39,480 nt of DNA from Prochlorococcus sp. AG-355-J04 (GCA_003280885.1 QCDN01000007.1:1-39480); one strand, 5' to 3'. Numbered from the stretch's first letter, positions 17,723 to 28,560 are shown. Made by a program: numbers and translations. Notes: generated from the letters alone by a model not told the origin.

Positions 17723-17813
17723 TTACAAAGAAATTAAAAAAATTAAGATATGCTTCACTCTTGTTAACTCTAGGGCATAAAATCATATAGATAATTAGTA
17801 ATTTCCATAAACT

Positions 17814-18053
17814 ATGTCACAAGAAATCCTCGAAAAAGTCTGTTCTATTGTTGCAGAACAATTAAGCGTTGAAACAGGAGAAGTAAAATCAGATTCAAAT
17901 TTCCAAAATGATTTAGGTGCAGATTCCCTCGATACTGTTGAACTCGTTATGGCTTTAGAGGAAGCATTTGATATTGAAATTCCTGATGAAGCAGCTGAAG
18001 GAATCGCAACTGTTGGCGATGCAGTAAAATTCATCGAAGAGAAAAAAGGTTAA
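17814..18053 (+). CDS. acpP: Acyl carrier protein
   Basis: 79 aa acidic protein. The phosphopantetheine attachment site is Ser38 in [17 protein letters not shown]. It carries growing acyl chains as 4'-phosphopantetheine thioesters in type II fatty acid synthesis. It is followed 7 bases later by fabF, the usual acpP-fabF pair, and then tkt. The start is well placed: the preceding 133 bases separate it from divergent psaC. Confidence 0.97.
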   Translation: MSQEILEKVCSIVAEQLSVETGEVKSDSNFQNDLGADSLDTVELVMALEEAFDIEIPDEAAEGIATVGDAVKFIEEKKG

Positions 18054-18060
18054 TTAAAGA

Positions 18061-19305
18061 ATGCCAAATTTCCATCGAGTAGTTATTACTGGTATCGGAG
18101 CAGTAACTCCAATTGGTAATAACATTGATGAATATTTAGTCGGTCTTCAATCAGGAACTAATGGGGTCTCAGATATTACTCTCTTTGATTCTGAACAACA
18201 TCCCTGCAAATTTGCTGCAGAAGTAAAAAATCTTCAATCTGAAAATTTTATTGAAGCTAAAGAATCCAAAAGATGGGATCGTTTTTCCAAGTTTGGAATT
18301 ATTGCTGCAAAGCAAGCCTTCAATGATTCTGGACTTGAAATTACTGAAGCTAATGCATCAAGAATTGGAGTGATTATTGGTTCTGGTGTTGGAGGCTTAC
18401 TAACTATGGAAAGTCAAGCTCAAATATTGAGTCATAAAGGGCCTAAAAGAGTAAGTCCATTTACAGTCCCAATGATGATTCCAAACATGGCCACTGGATT
18501 AGCTGCCATCGCTTTGGGTGCAAAAGGACCAAGTTCCTCTGTTTCCACGGCTTGCGCTGCCGGTTCAAATGCAATTGGAGATTCTTTTAGATTACTCCAA
18601 CTTGGAAAAGCAGATGCGATGATCTGTGGGGGAGCAGAAGCAAGTATTACGCCTCTAGGAGTAGCTGGTTTTGCCAGTGCCAAAGCTCTTTCTTCCAGAA
18701 ATGAAAGCCCTCAAACTGCTAGCAGACCTTTTGATGCAGAAAGAGATGGATTTGTTATTGGAGAAGGATCTGGGATTCTTGTTTTAGAAACTTTAGAAAA
18801 TGCACAAAAAAGGGACGCTAGAATTTATGCAGAAATAGTTGGCTATGGTACAACATGTGATGCTCATCATATTACTGCTCCATCTCCAGGTGGGGTTGGA
18901 GGAGCCCAAGCTATCAAATTAGCAATTGAAGACGCTTGTTTAAGCCTCGAAAAAATTGATTATATCAATGCTCATGGAACAAGCACATCAGCTAATGATA
19001 AAAATGAAACTTCTGCAATTAAATCTATTTTTAGAGACAGATCTTACCTCATTCCTGTAAGCTCTACTAAGTCGATGACTGGTCATCTCCTAGGAGGCTC
19101 AGGAGGTATTGAAGCTGTTGCTTGTATACTTTCTTTGACACATAATTTTATCCCTCCTACAATTAACTACGTCAATCCTGATCCTGAATGTGATCTTGAT
19201 TATGTACCAAATAATGCAAGAGAAGCTCAAATAGGAGTTTCTCTTTCTAATTCTTTCGGCTTTGGTGGTCACAATGTTTGCCTTGCTTTCAGCAAAATGA
19301 ATTGA
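18061..19305 (+). CDS. fabF: 3-oxoacyl-[acyl-carrier-protein] synthase II (KAS II)
   Basis: 414 aa condensing enzyme that extends acyl-ACP with malonyl-ACP. The Cys-His-His triad is complete: Cys165 in [13 protein letters not shown], His305 in [14 protein letters not shown] and His342 in [13 protein letters not shown]. The N-terminus [15 protein letters not shown] is typical. It begins 7 bases after acpP and is almost certainly translated from the same transcript. The Lys and Phe gatekeeper region near the C-terminus ([14 protein letters not shown]) is intact. Confidence 0.97.
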   Translation: MPNFHRVVITGIGAVTPIGNNIDEYLVGLQSGTNGVSDITLFDSEQHPCKFAAEVKNLQSENFIEAKESKRWDRFSKFGIIAAKQAFNDSGLEITEANASRIGVIIGSGVGGLLTMESQAQILSHKGPKRVSPFTVPMMIPNMATGLAAIALGAKGPSSSVSTACAAGSNAIGDSFRLLQLGKADAMICGGAEASITPLGVAGFASAKALSSRNESPQTASRPFDAERDGFVIGEGSGILVLETLENAQKRDARIYAEIVGYGTTCDAHHITAPSPGGVGGAQAIKLAIEDACLSLEKIDYINAHGTSTSANDKNETSAIKSIFRDRSYLIPVSSTKSMTGHLLGGSGGIEAVACILSLTHNFIPPTINYVNPDPECDLDYVPNNAREAQIGVSLSNSFGFGGHNVCLAFSKMN

Positions 19306-19348
19306 AGACAACCAATTCTTTATTTCCAACTTAACTTATTTTAAAACA

Positions 19349-21355
19349 ATGGTCGCTGCATCTGTTTCATTAGAATCACTTTGTGTAAATAGTATAAGAA
19401 TGCTTGCTGTAGATGCAGTAAATAAATCTAATAGTGGACATCCTGGATTGCCAATGGGATGTGCTCCTATGGGTTATGCATTATGGCAAAACATACTTAA
19501 TCACAACCCTAATAACCCAAAATGGTTCAATAGAGATCGTTTTGTATTATCAGCTGGTCATGGTTGTATGCTGTTATATTCCTTGCTTCATTTGACAGGA
19601 TATAAATCAGTTTCTATAGAAGATATTAAAGAATTTAGGCAATGGGGATCAAAAACTCCTGGACATCCAGAAACATTCGAAACTGAAGGTGTTGAAGTTA
19701 CAGCTGGGCCTCTTGGAGCTGGAATTTCAAATGCAGTTGGTTTAGCAATAGCTGAAACACACTTAGCAGCTAAATTTAATAAGCCTGATTGCAATATCGT
19801 TGATCACTATACTTACGTAATAATGGGTGATGGGTGTAATCAAGAAGGTATTGCATCAGAGGCCTGCTCATTAGCTGGTCATCTTAAGCTTGGAAAATTA
19901 ATTGCACTCTATGACGATAATCAAATTACAATTGATGGGAGAACCGACGTTTCTTTTACCGAAGATGTCTTAAAAAGATACGAAGCTTATGGATGGCATG
20001 TACAACATGTTGAAGATGGGAATCATGATGTTAAAGGAATCACTGAAGCTATCGAAAAAGCAAAATTAATTACAGACAAGCCTTCAATTATAAAAATATC
20101 TACAACCATAGGTTATGGTTCTCCCAATAAATCAGATACTGCTGGAATTCATGGAGCAGCTGTTGGAGAAGAAGAAGCTGCATTAACTAGAGAGTTTCTA
20201 AATTGGGAATATCCTCCATTTGAAATCCCCGATGAAGTATATGCGCATTTTAGAAATTCAATAAACAAAGGTGAAAATTTAGAAAAAGAATGGGATACTA
20301 AATTTGAAGAATATCAAAAAAAATATCCCTCTGAAGGAGCCGAGTTAAAAAGAATGTTAGAGGGTCAATTACCTGAGAATTGGGACTCAGATCTTCCCTC
20401 TTATTCACCTGATGATAAAGGGTTAGCCACCAGAAAGCATTCACAAATATGTTTGGGTGCTCTAGGTCCTAACCTCCCTGAATTAATAGGCGGATCTGCA
20501 GATTTAACTCACTCTAATTACACAGATATAAAAGGAGAAACTGGATCATTCCAGCCACATAGCCCTGAAAAAAGATATTTACATTTTGGTGTACGAGAGC
20601 ATGCAATGGCAGCAGTTCTTAATGGCATTGCCTATCACAATAGTGGTCTTATCCCTTATGGTGGAACCTTCCTTGTTTTCGCCGATTACATGAGGGGCTC
20701 AATGAGGCTTTCAGCACTTAGCGAATTAGGAGTGATCTATGTCTTAACTCACGATTCAATTGGTGTAGGAGAAGATGGCCCAACACATCAACCTATTGAA
20801 ACTATCCCTTCTCTTCGCGCCATGCCTAACATGCTAGTTTTCAGGCCTGGAGATGGCAATGAGACGAGTGGAGCTTATAAGCTTGCTATTCAAAATCGAA
20901 AAAGACCTTCTGCCCTTTGTTTAAGTAGACAAGGTATGCCAAATCAAGAAAATACTTCGATCGACAAAGTTGCTCTTGGAGGATATGTAGTTTCTGATTG
21001 TGAAGGAACACCAGACTTAATATTTATTGGTACTGGAAGCGAACTGAACCTTTGCATTGAAGCAGGTAAAGAAATTTCGAGCTTAGGTAAAAAAATTAGA
21101 GTTGTTTCTATGCCTTGTGTAGAACTTTTTGAAGAACAAGAAGAATCTTATAAAGAAACTGTTTTACCTAGTAGTGTGAAAAAGAGAGTTGTAGTAGAAG
21201 CTGCCCATTCATTTGGTTGGCATAAATATACAGGTTTTGATGGGATTTGTATTACTATGGATAGATTTGGTGCATCAGCACCAGGTGGAGAATGTATGAA
21301 AAATTTTGGATTTACGGTCGAAAACGTAGTTAATAAGACGAAGGAAATTCTTTAA
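19349..21355 (+). CDS. tktA: Transketolase
   Basis: 668 aa, full length. It is a thiamine-diphosphate enzyme of the Calvin cycle and pentose phosphate pathway, transferring two-carbon ketol units. The ThDP/metal motif [13 protein letters not shown] starts at residue 160. [16 protein letters not shown] near the N-terminus and [18 protein letters not shown] in the pyrimidine domain (catalytic Glu) are present. The C-terminal domain ends at 21355, 14 bases from convergent thiC. It is 43 bases downstream of fabF and may be co-transcribed, linking ThDP use to the adjacent thiamine biosynthesis gene only by position. Confidence 0.97.
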   Translation: MVAASVSLESLCVNSIRMLAVDAVNKSNSGHPGLPMGCAPMGYALWQNILNHNPNNPKWFNRDRFVLSAGHGCMLLYSLLHLTGYKSVSIEDIKEFRQWGSKTPGHPETFETEGVEVTAGPLGAGISNAVGLAIAETHLAAKFNKPDCNIVDHYTYVIMGDGCNQEGIASEACSLAGHLKLGKLIALYDDNQITIDGRTDVSFTEDVLKRYEAYGWHVQHVEDGNHDVKGITEAIEKAKLITDKPSIIKISTTIGYGSPNKSDTAGIHGAAVGEEEAALTREFLNWEYPPFEIPDEVYAHFRNSINKGENLEKEWDTKFEEYQKKYPSEGAELKRMLEGQLPENWDSDLPSYSPDDKGLATRKHSQICLGALGPNLPELIGGSADLTHSNYTDIKGETGSFQPHSPEKRYLHFGVREHAMAAVLNGIAYHNSGLIPYGGTFLVFADYMRGSMRLSALSELGVIYVLTHDSIGVGEDGPTHQPIETIPSLRAMPNMLVFRPGDGNETSGAYKLAIQNRKRPSALCLSRQGMPNQENTSIDKVALGGYVVSDCEGTPDLIFIGTGSELNLCIEAGKEISSLGKKIRVVSMPCVELFEEQEESYKETVLPSSVKKRVVVEAAHSFGWHKYTGFDGICITMDRFGASAPGGECMKNFGFTVENVVNKTKEIL

Positions 21356-21369
21356 CTACTAATTGATAA

Positions 21370-22740
21370 CTATACCGAAGTATTGCATTCTTCAAGCTTA
21401 TCTTTTAACTGATCAAGAGATTCATCAGAAATCTTTGAATTCATTGGGCAATGTTTAGGGCCACACATTGAACAAAACTCTGCCTTTTTAAAGATTTCTT
21501 CAGGCAGTGTTTCATCATGGTATTGCTTTGCCCTTTCAGGATCTAATGAAAGTTCGAATTGTTTATTCCAATCAAAGTTATATCTTGCATGACTAAGTTC
21601 ATCATCTCGGTCACGAGCTCCAGCTCTATGCCTTGCTATATCAGCAGCGTGAGCAGCTATTTTATAAGCAATTAAGCCTTCTCTTACATCTTCTGCATTT
21701 GGTAGACCTAGATGTTCTTTTGGAGTCACATAACATAACATAGAAGTTCCATACCACCCTGCCATGGCCGCTCCAATAGCACTTGATATGTGGTCATAAC
21801 CAGGTGATATATCTGTCACTAATGGACCAAGCACATAAAATGGAGCTTCTGAACATTCTTCCATTTGCTTTCTCACATTAAACTCAATTTGGTCCATAGG
21901 TACATGACCGGGGCCCTCAACCATTACTTGAACATTATGTTCCCATGCTCTTCGAGTAAGCTCTCCTAAGGTCTTCAATTCAGCTAACTGGGCATCATCA
22001 GAAGCATCATGCAAACATCCAGGCCTTAATGAGTCTCCTAGAGAAAAAGTACAATCATATTTCTTAAAAATCTCACAAATATCATCAAACCTTGTATAGA
22101 GAGGGTTTTGTTTAAAATGATGTAACATCCATTGGGCTAAAATACCTCCCCCCCTACTAACAATTCCAGTAATTCTTCCTTTGACTTTCGGCAAATGCTC
22201 TATTAATAGCCCAGCATGTATAGTTTGATAATCTACGCCCTGCTGACAATGTTTTTCAATAATATGAAGAAAATCGTCTTCAGTTAATCTATCTATTGAA
22301 CCATGGACACTCTCTAATGCTTGATAAACAGGAACTGTTCCAATGGGAACAGGTGATTCATGAATTATTGCTTTCCGAACTTCATCTAAATTTACTCCTC
22401 CTGTAGAGAGATCCATAACCGTATCAGCCCCATATTTAACTGCCAGTTTTAGCTTCTCTACTTCTTCATTGATATCACTTGCATTAGGGGAAGCACCAAT
22501 ATTGGCATTAACTTTGCATCTTGAAGCAATACCTATAGACATTGGCTCAAGATTCAAATGATTAATATTAGCTGGAATAATTAATCTTCCTCTTGCCACT
22601 TCTTCCATGATTAAAGAAGAGGGAAGATTCTCTTTTTTAGCAACAAAATTCATTTCTTCAGTGATATATCCGTTCCTCGCAAAATTCATTTGAGTTACAT
22701 TGTCTTTACCAAGGCGAGGCTTAATCCACGAACTTCTCAT
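21370..22740 (-). CDS. thiC: Phosphomethylpyrimidine synthase ThiC
   Basis: 456 aa radical-SAM-like enzyme that turns aminoimidazole ribotide into hydroxymethylpyrimidine phosphate for thiamine. The C-terminal non-canonical cluster motif [11 protein letters not shown] is present (Cys-x2-Cys-x4-Cys). Other conserved parts are [16 protein letters not shown] and [16 protein letters not shown]. It is preceded by a TPP riboswitch in its 5' leader, so expression should fall when TPP is plentiful. It converges on tkt, itself a TPP-dependent enzyme. Confidence 0.97.
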   Translation of the reverse strand: MRSSWIKPRLGKDNVTQMNFARNGYITEEMNFVAKKENLPSSLIMEEVARGRLIIPANINHLNLEPMSIGIASRCKVNANIGASPNASDINEEVEKLKLAVKYGADTVMDLSTGGVNLDEVRKAIIHESPVPIGTVPVYQALESVHGSIDRLTEDDFLHIIEKHCQQGVDYQTIHAGLLIEHLPKVKGRITGIVSRGGGILAQWMLHHFKQNPLYTRFDDICEIFKKYDCTFSLGDSLRPGCLHDASDDAQLAELKTLGELTRRAWEHNVQVMVEGPGHVPMDQIEFNVRKQMEECSEAPFYVLGPLVTDISPGYDHISSAIGAAMAGWYGTSMLCYVTPKEHLGLPNAEDVREGLIAYKIAAHAADIARHRAGARDRDDELSHARYNFDWNKQFELSLDPERAKQYHDETLPEEIFKKAEFCSMCGPKHCPMNSKISDESLDQLKDKLEECNTSV

Positions 22741-22788
22741 AATTTACAAATTTTTTAAAAGTGTTATTACTAAAGTTTGATCAAATCT

Positions 22789-22870
22789 TCACTTCCCTGC
22801 ATCAAGGTTAATGATTCAGGTTCAAAGGGTATGATCTCAGCTAAGTTAAAATTCTTAGCACCCCTAGTCT
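22789..22870 (-). promoter_or_regulatory. TPP (THI-box) riboswitch upstream of thiC
   Basis: The minus strand reads AGGGGTGCT, then the helix GCTAAG/CTTAGC, CTGAGA, ACCCTTTGAACCTGA, a P4/P5 arm, and CAGGGAAG. All the conserved blocks of the TPP aptamer are present in order. The aptamer ends about 48 bases before the thiC start. The stretch between holds a TTTGATCAAA palindrome (22776-22785) but no GC-rich terminator, which suggests control of translation initiation or RNA processing. A TAATAT -10 candidate lies just upstream of the aptamer. Confidence 0.9.
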
Positions 22871-22919
22871 TTATATTATTAATAGCTCTTTTCTAAAAAA
22901 TAGTCATCTCATGTTGAGT

Positions 22920-22953
22920 AAAGCTAAATAAAATGATTTTATTTAGCTTTTTT
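22920..22953. terminator. Strong hairpin terminator between thiC leader and the small membrane-protein gene
   Basis: A perfect 15-bp inverted repeat with a single central base: the arm AAAGCTAAATAAAAT (22920-22934) and its complement (22936-22950). On the plus strand it is followed by a run of T to 22953. On the minus strand the 5' arm includes the last codons and TAA of the 71-aa gene, so it can end that transcript. In the plus direction no annotated gene reads into it. Confidence 0.65.
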
Positions 22954-23154
22954 ATAAGACTTTATCTTTTTTAGAATATTTTTCCTATCCAATTGTCTGG
23001 TGATAGTCCTCTCCACAATAATTACAAACCCCATTACGCCAATAGGTAAATAAAAAATTTTCCTAGAATTGCCCCTAAATATCAATCCGACAGCAGATAT
23101 TAGGATCATGAACGGAGCCACAAAAGATAAAATAAATCTTTTATTAATATTCAT
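22939..23154 (-). CDS. Small two-helix membrane protein (DUF3188-like)
   Basis: 71 aa with two hydrophobic segments (about residues 8-26 and 34-48) separated by a short basic loop, then a Lys-rich cytosolic tail. The size and layout resemble the cyanobacterial DUF3188 family, recalled rather than searched. The function is unknown. Its ATG overlaps the stop of the amidohydrolase gene (4 bases), so it is translationally coupled to it and is the last gene of the ruvB unit. Its final codons form part of the hairpin terminator. Confidence 0.75.
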   Translation of the reverse strand: MNINKRFILSFVAPFMILISAVGLIFRGNSRKIFYLPIGVMGFVIIVERTITRQLDRKNILKKIKSYKKAK

Positions 23155-24338
23155 TTACCAATTGTATTAATTTCTTCATTGTTTAATTTTACTATGGATT
23201 CTGTGATCACTTTAATTCCAACAGCAATAGCTCTTTCATCTGGATCAAATTTAGAACTATGAAGCGGAGCACATCCATTTGAACTCGAAACGCCAAGCCT
23301 AAACATAGCTCCTGGAATATCTTTTAAAAATTCAGCGAAATCCTCAGCTCCTAATGATGGTTTTTGTAATTCGATAACATTTTCTTGACCCAAAACCTTA
23401 ATTCCCGAATCTCTAAGAACTCTATTTATTTCAGAATTATTATTAACTGCCGGAGTGATTTCTCTAAATATTACTTTTGCTTCAGCTCCGCAACTATTAG
23501 CTAATGAAGTGATATTTTCATTGAGCCAATTACCAATATTTTTAAATAGTTTACGATTAGTGCATCTAACCGTACCAATTAAATTAACCTTTTCTGCAAG
23601 TATATTGAATGCATTGCCACCATTTATTTTCCCAAAAGTTATTACTACAGGATCTAGAGGATCTAACTTCCGTGTTATTGATTCTTGAATTCCCGATATC
23701 ACTTTAGAGGCCGCCCAAATAGCATCAATCCCTTCATAAGGTCGAGCACCATGCCCTGATTTTCCTTTAATCTCTACCTTAAGTTCTCCCGCAGCTGCAG
23801 TTAAACTCCCTTCTTTAATGCCAATAGTCCCTACTGATAAATCTGGGTAGACATGGACTCCCAAAATATGGGTCATACCATTCATTACACCATCCTTAAT
23901 CATCCATCTAGCTCCGCTCGCAATTTCTTCAGCGGGCTGAAAAATTATCCGAGTCCCAAAATTTAGTTTTAAATCCTTAATAATTTTTGCCACCCCCAAT
24001 CCAATCGATATATGCAAATCGTGACCACAGGCATGCATAACACCATCTACTTTTGAAGAAAAACTTAATTTAGTTTCCTCAAATATTGGCAAAGCATCCA
24101 TATCTACTCTTAAACCTATAATGCCCTTATCTAAGGGGCCAAAATCAGCTACAACTCCTGTCCTGCCAATGGATTCTCTAACATTCCAACCAATATTTTT
24201 TAAAAAACCACTTATCAAAATCGCCGTTTGATTTTCAAGTCCGCTTAATTCCGGATGTGCATGGATATGTCGTCTTAAGTTAATTAATTCATCATTAAAC
24301 GAATCAATTTTTTTAAATAACTGATCTCTATTCATCAC
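23151..24338 (-). CDS. M20D-family amidohydrolase (hippurate hydrolase/IAA-amino acid hydrolase type)
   Basis: 395 aa metal-dependent amidase/peptidase. Metal site motifs are HACGHDLH (residues 102-109 with Cys104 and His106), AEE (Glu137-Glu138) and VHVYP (His162). A dimerisation domain lies in the middle, and PLHSSKF near the C-terminus completes the site. The N-terminal HAHPELSGLE is also typical. Family members release acyl groups or small substituents from N-acyl amino acids. The natural substrate is unknown. It starts directly next to the TPR gene stop and overlaps the next gene by 4 bases. Two ATGs in a row offer alternative starts. Confidence 0.9.
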   Translation of the reverse strand: MMNRDQLFKKIDSFNDELINLRRHIHAHPELSGLENQTAILISGFLKNIGWNVRESIGRTGVVADFGPLDKGIIGLRVDMDALPIFEETKLSFSSKVDGVMHACGHDLHISIGLGVAKIIKDLKLNFGTRIIFQPAEEIASGARWMIKDGVMNGMTHILGVHVYPDLSVGTIGIKEGSLTAAAGELKVEIKGKSGHGARPYEGIDAIWAASKVISGIQESITRKLDPLDPVVITFGKINGGNAFNILAEKVNLIGTVRCTNRKLFKNIGNWLNENITSLANSCGAEAKVIFREITPAVNNNSEINRVLRDSGIKVLGQENVIELQKPSLGAEDFAEFLKDIPGAMFRLGVSSSNGCAPLHSSKFDPDERAIAVGIKVITESIVKLNNEEINTIGK

Positions 24339-25127
24339 TTATTTTAAATCGATAAAGTTCATTAAATTTCTAATTGGTTGTGGAGGCCATCTTCTTATTT
24401 TTTCCAACCATTCTTCATCACTATATCTAGGATCTAATTCCGTTACCGCTATCCAATTACTCTCTGCTTTCCCAGATTCGCCCTTGGACCAATTCAAAGC
24501 TGTTAAAGCTGCCCTAGCATCAGCAAAAGTTGGATAACGTCTAATCAATTTTTTTAATTCTTTTTCAGATTCATCAATGTTCCCCAACTGAAAATCTGCT
24601 AACGCCATACTCGATCTAGCCATTGCAAATCCTGGATTATATAAAGCAGCTTTTGAAAATAAATCTCTAGCTTTTTCCCAATGTGATGTAGATCCTTCTA
24701 CATTAGCCAAATTATATAATGCAGAGAAATTTTCACTATCTTGCGAAATAACGAACATATAATCTTTTTTCGCTTGCGACCATAGACCCAATGCTTCCTC
24801 TGCTATCCCCCTATTAATGTAGGGATCTATTTCATTAGGATTAAGACTTATTGCCTTATTTTGGTCATCTATTGATCCCTTTAGATCTCCTATAACAAGT
24901 CTTACATTTCCTCTATTGCTTAAACCCGCAGCATCATCGGGATAAGAATCGAGATATTGATTCCATTCTTGTAAAGCGAGATTAAATTTTCCGCTTGAAC
25001 TTAAATCTAATGCATTTTTAAACAAATCCTCCCTCAAAGATAATGAATAGCATGGTGCAATATAAAAAATATTCAAACAAACAAAAATTATTAAAAAACA
25101 AACCTTAACTTTTTTAAAAGTTATCAT
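24339..25127 (-). CDS. Exported tetratricopeptide-repeat protein
   Basis: 262 aa from the ATG at 25125-25127. The frame opens further upstream to 25199, but that part lies inside ruvB and its residues look like shadow sequence. The chosen start gives an immediate signal peptide (basic MITFKKVK, then a hydrophobic core [16 protein letters not shown], then PCYS). About five TPR units follow (for example [19 protein letters not shown] and [20 protein letters not shown]). It is expected in the periplasm or thylakoid lumen as an interaction scaffold. It overlaps the ruvB 3' end by 14 bases. Confidence 0.85.
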   Translation of the reverse strand: MITFKKVKVCFLIIFVCLNIFYIAPCYSLSLREDLFKNALDLSSSGKFNLALQEWNQYLDSYPDDAAGLSNRGNVRLVIGDLKGSIDDQNKAISLNPNEIDPYINRGIAEEALGLWSQAKKDYMFVISQDSENFSALYNLANVEGSTSHWEKARDLFSKAALYNPGFAMARSSMALADFQLGNIDESEKELKKLIRRYPTFADARAALTALNWSKGESGKAESNWIAVTELDPRYSDEEWLEKIRRWPPQPIRNLMNFIDLK

Positions 25128-26172
25128 TTTTTGATTCAATGTACTTTTTTCCCCTAGCAGTGAGCAATCTTCCTCGAGGAGTTCTTGTGAGGAAACCAAT
25201 TTTGATTAAATATGGCTCAACTACAAATTCTAACATTGAAGAATCATCACCTAATCCAGCTGCAATTGAATCAAGGCCAGTTGGAATATTATTGTTTTGG
25301 TTAAGAAAAGATAAATAGTGTCTATCTAAAGAATCCAATCCTTTTTCGTCTATTTGATAAGAACTTAAAGCTTTTTTTATTAAATTCACTGAGATCGTAT
25401 TAGTTTTATTAACAACCTGAGCATAATCTCTAACTCGTCTTAATAATCTTAAAGCAATTCTTGGAGTCCCTCGAGATATCTTTGCTAAATCATAAGATGC
25501 TTCATCATCTAAATTGAGATTTATTAATCGGGAGAAATTAACAATTATTTTTTTTAATTCATCATATGTGTAAAATTCAATTTTCTGAGATATACCGAAT
25601 CTATCTCTTAGAGGTGCACTTATTGAAGCTAATTTAGTTGTCGCGCCAATAAGAGTAAACCTAGGAAGATTAATTGTTCTGCAACGGGCTCCTCTATTGG
25701 CGCCCATAGTTAAGTCGAGTCTAAAATCTTCCATTGTAGAATATAACAACTCTTCAGTTAACCTATTTAAGCGATGTATCTCATCGATAAATAAAACTTC
25801 ACCATCTTTTAATCCAAGAAGTAAACCTACGATATCTCGAGGTCTTTCAATTGCTGGAGCAGTCGCTATCCTACATTTTGTATTCAATTCATTGGCTATC
25901 AAAAAGGCAAGAGTAGTCTTACCTAAACCAGGCTGTCCATATAAAAGAGTATGCTCCATCGGTTCTTTTCTAAAAATTGAAGCATCTATAGCTATTCTTA
26001 AAGAAGACTTAAGTTGTTCTTGCCCAATAAATTCGTTTAAAGTAAGAGGCCTCGATAAGTTCAGATTTTGATTTCTCTTTTCTTCTGGAATTATTTTTGA
26101 ATCAACTAGCCTAAGCTCTTTTTTACGAAGAGAAAAGTCATTATCGCCTATATTGGAAGAAATTATTGCCAT
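25114..26172 (-). CDS. ruvB: Holliday junction DNA helicase RuvB
   Basis: 352 aa AAA+ motor that drives branch migration with RuvA. It shows Walker A GQPGLGKT (79-86), Walker B FIDEIH (residues 128-133), the sensor region [18 protein letters not shown] with the arginine finger, and a C-terminal winged helix ([15 protein letters not shown]). The N-terminal extension of about 35 residues is longer than in E. coli, as usual for cyanobacteria. It is the first gene of a packed minus-strand unit with the TPR, amidohydrolase and small membrane-protein genes. It is divergent from smpB across 52 bases. Confidence 0.97.
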   Translation of the reverse strand: MAIISSNIGDNDFSLRKKELRLVDSKIIPEEKRNQNLNLSRPLTLNEFIGQEQLKSSLRIAIDASIFRKEPMEHTLLYGQPGLGKTTLAFLIANELNTKCRIATAPAIERPRDIVGLLLGLKDGEVLFIDEIHRLNRLTEELLYSTMEDFRLDLTMGANRGARCRTINLPRFTLIGATTKLASISAPLRDRFGISQKIEFYTYDELKKIIVNFSRLINLNLDDEASYDLAKISRGTPRIALRLLRRVRDYAQVVNKTNTISVNLIKKALSSYQIDEKGLDSLDRHYLSFLNQNNNIPTGLDSIAAGLGDDSSMLEFVVEPYLIKIGFLTRTPRGRLLTARGKKYIESKNDNF

Positions 26173-26224
26173 AATGAAAGGTTAATTGCAATTGTTCTGA
26201 GTAGAAAGATTTTTTATAACTAAA

Positions 26225-26719
26225 ATGGCAAAAAATTCAAATAAAATTAAAAAGAATACTAATAAAGAAAATAATTTTAAACTTTTAGCTGAGAATAGAT
26301 ATGCAAAATTTCAATATGCAATATCTGAAACAATCGAAGCTGGAATTGAGCTTTTAGGGACTGAAGTAAAGTCCATTAGAAATGGAAAAGCAAATTTAAG
26401 AGATGGGTACTGTTCATTTAGAGATGGCGAGATCTTATTATTAAATGTTCACATTTCACCACATAAAAATGTAGGGTCTTTCTTTAACCATGATCCATTA
26501 AGAAATAGAAAGTTGCTTCTACATAAAAAAGAAATAATCAAAATGAAATTCAATACTGAAAAAAAAGGAATGACTATTGTTCCATTATCTCTTTATTTAA
26601 AAGGCTCATGGATAAAACTAACTATTGGAGTCGGCAAAGGGAAAAAATTACATGACAAACGCCAAGATGAAAAACAAAAAACTATAAAAAAAGAAATCAA
26701 CTCTGCGCTAAAAAGGTAA
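26225..26719 (+). CDS. smpB: SsrA-binding protein SmpB
   Basis: 164 aa tmRNA-binding protein for rescue of stalled ribosomes. The conserved core reads [24 protein letters not shown], then LLNVHISPH, then the C-terminal basic tail [10 protein letters not shown]. No tmRNA gene is visible in the window. It is divergent from ruvB, with a weak 7-bp hairpin (AATTATT/AATAATT, 26720-26739) just after its stop toward the convergent gene. Confidence 0.96.
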   Translation: MAKNSNKIKKNTNKENNFKLLAENRYAKFQYAISETIEAGIELLGTEVKSIRNGKANLRDGYCSFRDGEILLLNVHISPHKNVGSFFNHDPLRNRKLLLHKKEIIKMKFNTEKKGMTIVPLSLYLKGSWIKLTIGVGKGKKLHDKRQDEKQKTIKKEINSALKR

Positions 26720-26743
26720 AATTATTATCCAGAATAATTGCGA

Positions 26744-26992
26744 CTATGAATCTAAACTTACTGAACTTGGAGGTGGGGAAGGATCTGGATCTGCAATTAA
26801 CATATGCTGTAAGACTGTTTCAGGCCTCTCACTATCTCTCCAGCGAATTTTATATGCAGGCATTTTTGTACCTCTACTTGTAGTTTGCTCTACTGGTTCT
26901 ATTACCCATCCTCTTCTTGATCGGCCTTGAGGATTTCTTTTTACTACTGCATCCGCATGTTTGAAACGGAAACCAACACGTTCACCACTCAT
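26744..26992 (-). CDS. Unassigned small basic protein downstream of lysS
   Basis: 82 aa. The core GFRFKHADAVVKRNPQGRSR is basic, followed by RRGWVIEPVEQTTSRGTKMP and YKIRWRDSERPETVLQHMLI, then a Pro/Ser-rich tail. The beta-rich look and the W-RDSE-P pattern suggest a small barrel-like domain, but I do not recognise the family. It lies 29 bases after lysS on the same strand and is tail to tail with smpB. Confidence 0.75.
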   Translation of the reverse strand: MSGERVGFRFKHADAVVKRNPQGRSRRGWVIEPVEQTTSRGTKMPAYKIRWRDSERPETVLQHMLIADPDPSPPPSSVSLDS

Positions 26993-27021
26993 TTAAAAAA
27001 TTTCGTATTGGATTAATTTAT

Positions 27022-28560
27022 TTATTTTACTTCATTCAAGGGTAATTTTTCATTTTTATTTGAAGTTTTTTCTGGTTTTAACAATGGGAAAGGGATTACA
27101 TCTCTAATTGATGCGCTATTAGTAATTAACATAATCAGCCTATCAATGCCTATGCCTAATCCTCCAGTAGGCGGCATCCCAATCTCTAAAGCATTCAAGA
27201 AATCTTCATCTATACAGTGAGCCTCAAGATCTCCTTCATCTCTGAGAGATTGCTGTAATTGCATTCTCTCTCTTTGATCTACTGGATCTATCAACTCACT
27301 AAAGGCATTTGCTAGCTCTCGACCAACAATAAATAATTCAAATCTCTGAACCATTTCTCTATTATCAAGATGAGGCCTAGCTAAAGGAGAAATTTCAACA
27401 GGATAATCTATAACAAAAGTTGGTTCTATAAGTTTTGATTCTACTTTTTGCTCGAAGACCTCGTTTAAAAGTCTACCCATAGTATTGACTTTATTAGAGA
27501 AATCAACATTTATTCTTTCAGCGGCTTGTTTTGCTGCTTGAAAGTCTCCATTGAAAGAATCAAAATCAATCCCCGTATATTTTTTGACAATATCTTTCAT
27601 AGATATTCTTGACCAAGGTTTAGTAAAGTCAATTTCTCTATTTTGATAATTTATAATCAAAGAACCACATACATCAGCTAGGATATCTTTAATTAATTCT
27701 TCTGTTAAGTTCATCATATCGACATAATCAGAAAAAGCTTGATAAATTTCAACTGAGGTGAATTCTGGATTATGCCTTGTACTTATCCCCTCATTACGGA
27801 AGATTCTTCCCAATTCATATACTTTCTCAAATCCTCCAACAACCATTCTTTTTAAATGCAATTCTGTAGCTATTCTTAAGTAAAGCGGAATATCTAACGT
27901 ATTGTGATGAGTTATAAATGGTCTTGCTTCAGCACCACCAGCTTCAGATTGCAGGATTGGAGTCTCTATCTCTAAAAAATTTCTATTATCTAGCCATTTT
28001 CTTATAAAACTTATACATTTTGCTCTTATTTTAAATACATTTTTAGAGTGAGGATTAACTATTAAATCTAAATATCGTTGCCTATATCTTTTTTCAATAT
28101 CTGTTAATCCATGCCATTTATCTGGTAAAGGTTGTAATGCTTTGGATAACATTTCCCATTTTTCTACTTTAATTGAAAGCTCACCTTTATTAGTTTTTTT
28201 AATAGTTCCGTAGACTCCTATCCAATCACCAATATCTACTATTTCCTTGATATCTTCAAAAGAAAGTAATTTTTGTTTTTTTAAATTTAAATTAATAATC
28301 CCTTTATCTAAATAAAGCTGTATTTTACCTTCTTGATCACTTATTGTGAAAAAGGCAATTTTACCCATTACCCTTTTTGCCATCACTCTTCCAGCAAGAG
28401 AAACACTGAAGTCTTCCTCTTGACCATTTTCTAAATAATCAAATTTTTGAATAAGAAATTTGGTACTATGTGAAACCCGAAAACTACCTGCGTAAGAAGC
28501 AAATCCTTTACTAACGAGTAAATTAGCTTTTTGTAAACGTGCTTCTTTTATTTCAGACAA
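27022..28560 (-). CDS. lysS: Lysyl-tRNA synthetase (class II)
   Basis: 512 aa. An N-terminal OB-fold anticodon-binding domain ([21 protein letters not shown]) is followed by the class II core. Motif 2 reads [20 protein letters not shown] and motif 3 reads [32 protein letters not shown] is a conserved lysine-site region. It charges tRNA-Lys in the cytosol. It is downstream of the response regulator on the same strand with 50 bases between. No T-box or other leader element is seen. Confidence 0.97.
   Translation of the reverse strand: MSEIKEARLQKANLLVSKGFASYAGSFRVSHSTKFLIQKFDYLENGQEEDFSVSLAGRVMAKRVMGKIAFFTISDQEGKIQLYLDKGIINLNLKKQKLLSFEDIKEIVDIGDWIGVYGTIKKTNKGELSIKVEKWEMLSKALQPLPDKWHGLTDIEKRYRQRYLDLIVNPHSKNVFKIRAKCISFIRKWLDNRNFLEIETPILQSEAGGAEARPFITHHNTLDIPLYLRIATELHLKRMVVGGFEKVYELGRIFRNEGISTRHNPEFTSVEIYQAFSDYVDMMNLTEELIKDILADVCGSLIINYQNREIDFTKPWSRISMKDIVKKYTGIDFDSFNGDFQAAKQAAERINVDFSNKVNTMGRLLNEVFEQKVESKLIEPTFVIDYPVEISPLARPHLDNREMVQRFELFIVGRELANAFSELIDPVDQRERMQLQQSLRDEGDLEAHCIDEDFLNALEIGMPPTGGLGIGIDRLIMLITNSASIRDVIPFPLLKPEKTSNKNEKLPLNEVK

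Noticed and set aside
25697-26071. 124-aa open frame antisense to ruvB
   Set aside because: It lies entirely within ruvB, whose motifs are intact, and its translation is a low-complexity shadow.
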